Source: Eggerthellaceae bacterium UBA5808 (lineage in GTDB: Bacteria; Actinomycetota; Coriobacteriia; Coriobacteriales; Eggerthellaceae). Taken from it: 64,000 bases of DNA. Of the stretch, positions 63,165 through 64,000 are shown piece after piece. The stretch lies in NCBI GenBank assembly GCA_002417975.1, contig DIDE01000061.1, positions 27,340-91,339 of the forward strand, given 5' to 3'. The position numbers were made by a program, and so were the translations under genes. Under the pieces are notes generated by a model. The model made no database searches and was not told the DNA's origin. It worked only from the letters and a program-made list of their open reading frames with translations. Numbering within the stretch: position 1 is the stretch's first letter; the number at the start of each line of letters is the position of its first letter.

Positions 63165-64000
63165 ATGCATTCCGTTGATGTTTCGGTTGTAATACCTGTG
63201 TTTAACAGTGCCGATGTGCTGAGTGACTGCCTTGACGGTGTGCTCGCTCAAACGCTTTCATCTATCGAAGTCATTTGCGTTGATGATGGTTCAACCGATG
63301 CGTCGGCAGAATTGTTGGATCGCTATGCCCAACGCGATGATCGCATTACTGTCGTACATGAAGACAATCGTTATGCGGGTACGGCACGTAATGTCGGCAT
63401 GGATCGTGCGCGTGGCACCTACCTGTATTTTCTTGATGCAGACGATATGATTGAGCCTACGATGCTTGAACATATGGTTGATCGTGCGCGTTCGTGCGAT
63501 GCAGACGTTACCATTTGTCATGCAGATGCATTTGATGGTGCAACGGATCAGCGCTGGTCGGTTAAGTATTGGTTCGAAGAAAATTTATTGCCTGCTCAAC
63601 GTCCATTTTCGGGGGATGATGCAGCTTCGTATCTTTTTCAAATGTGCATGGGGTGGACCTGGGACAAGCTCTTTCTTCGCTCATTTGTGGCTGAAAACAA
63701 TATGCGATTTCAATCGACGCGAACAACAAACGATGCCTATTTTTCGTTTTCGGCGCTTGCGCGCGCCCGTCGGATTATTGATGAACCCGCAGTGTATGTG
63801 CATCATCGGATGAACCAGTCTACTTCGCTCGAGCATACGCGAGCACGTTCTTGGGAAGGGTATCTACAGGCAATCTTGGCGATTGAACCCGTGTTACACC
63901 TGGTAAATTACGATCATTTTGAGCAATCATTTGTTAATTGGATACTTACTATGACCGTGTGGAACGCTACGACGCTTCCGCAGGTTCAGGCTCGTAAGGC
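63165..64000 (+). CDS. GT2-family glycosyltransferase (3' partial)
   Basis: Open to the right edge, 278 codons present. DVSVVIPVFNSADVLSDCLDGVL, VICVDDGSTDASAELLDRYA, NRYAGTARNVGMDRARGTYLYFLDADDMI give a complete GT-A core with DxD at residue ~92-94. MGWTWDKLFLRSFVAENNMRF, TTNDAYFSFSAL follow as in other teichoic/capsular GT2 enzymes. AAGGAAAGGAC precedes the ATG at 63165. Part of the wall-polymer locus. Confidence 0.9.
   Translation, partial: MHSVDVSVVIPVFNSADVLSDCLDGVLAQTLSSIEVICVDDGSTDASAELLDRYAQRDDRITVVHEDNRYAGTARNVGMDRARGTYLYFLDADDMIEPTMLEHMVDRARSCDADVTICHADAFDGATDQRWSVKYWFEENLLPAQRPFSGDDAASYLFQMCMGWTWDKLFLRSFVAENNMRFQSTRTTNDAYFSFSALARARRIIDEPAVYVHHRMNQSTSLEHTRARSWEGYLQAILAIEPVLHLVNYDHFEQSFVNWILTMTVWNATTLPQVQARK

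Overview
The window looks like a chromosomal segment of a Gram-positive anaerobe of the class Coriobacteriia (Eggerthellales-like; Cryptobacterium or Slackia relatives would fit). The reasons are a LuxR-type regulator fused to about ten membrane segments, BspA-like and signal-peptide/membrane-anchored surface proteins, a wall-polymer locus built on CDP-ribitol/CDP-glycerol enzymes, and moderate G+C. The assignment is inference; no rRNA or marker gene is present.

Layout. 1-6.2 kb: end of a degenerate M28-peptidase-like protein, a 50-residue zinc-ribbon protein, a gene-poor stretch with degenerate 62-63 bp tandem repeats, tRNA-Thr(CGT), a DUF364 protein, a CPBP membrane protease and a membrane-anchored protein. 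6.3-12.5 kb: membrane LuxR regulator divergent from a secreted protein, then a large BspA-like surface protein split by a frameshift in a run of six A. 12.6-26.5 kb: a tightly packed, probably single operon with three cysteine-rich Ig-like surface proteins, a DUF4418 membrane protein, a MacB/FtsX-type ABC pair, a second ABC pair, a secreted protein distantly related to the one at 8.1 kb, and a FecCD-type permease/ATPase/binding-lipoprotein set. I read it as a metal, haem or cobamide handling system.

26.5-44.5 kb is a defence island. A minus-strand McrBC/CoCoNuT-like pair has its nuclease subunit frameshifted in a run of seven A/T. It is followed by a complete type I-E CRISPR-Cas operon (cas3, cas8e, cse2, cas7e, cas5e, cas6e, cas1, cas2 fused to a DEDDh exonuclease) and a 17-repeat array. 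The cas5e gene carries an in-frame amber stop where family members usually have Trp. Two near-identical long palindromes flank the locus, one upstream of cas3 and one beyond the array, and look like operators for an unknown shared regulator. After tcdA and a TatD-like hydrolase comes an AbiEi/AbiEii toxin-antitoxin operon with a 16-bp-arm inverted-repeat operator.

48.5-64 kb: cell-wall polymer biosynthesis. It holds a TagO/WecA-type initiating transferase, an ABC-2 exporter (permease and ATPase), TarI/TarJ-type CDP-ribitol enzymes, two CDP-glycerol:polyol-phosphate transferases (one fused to a GT2 domain), a tandem pair of unknown paralogues with a G9 tract in the first ribosome-binding site, a double-GT2 protein, and a GT2 gene that runs off the right edge.
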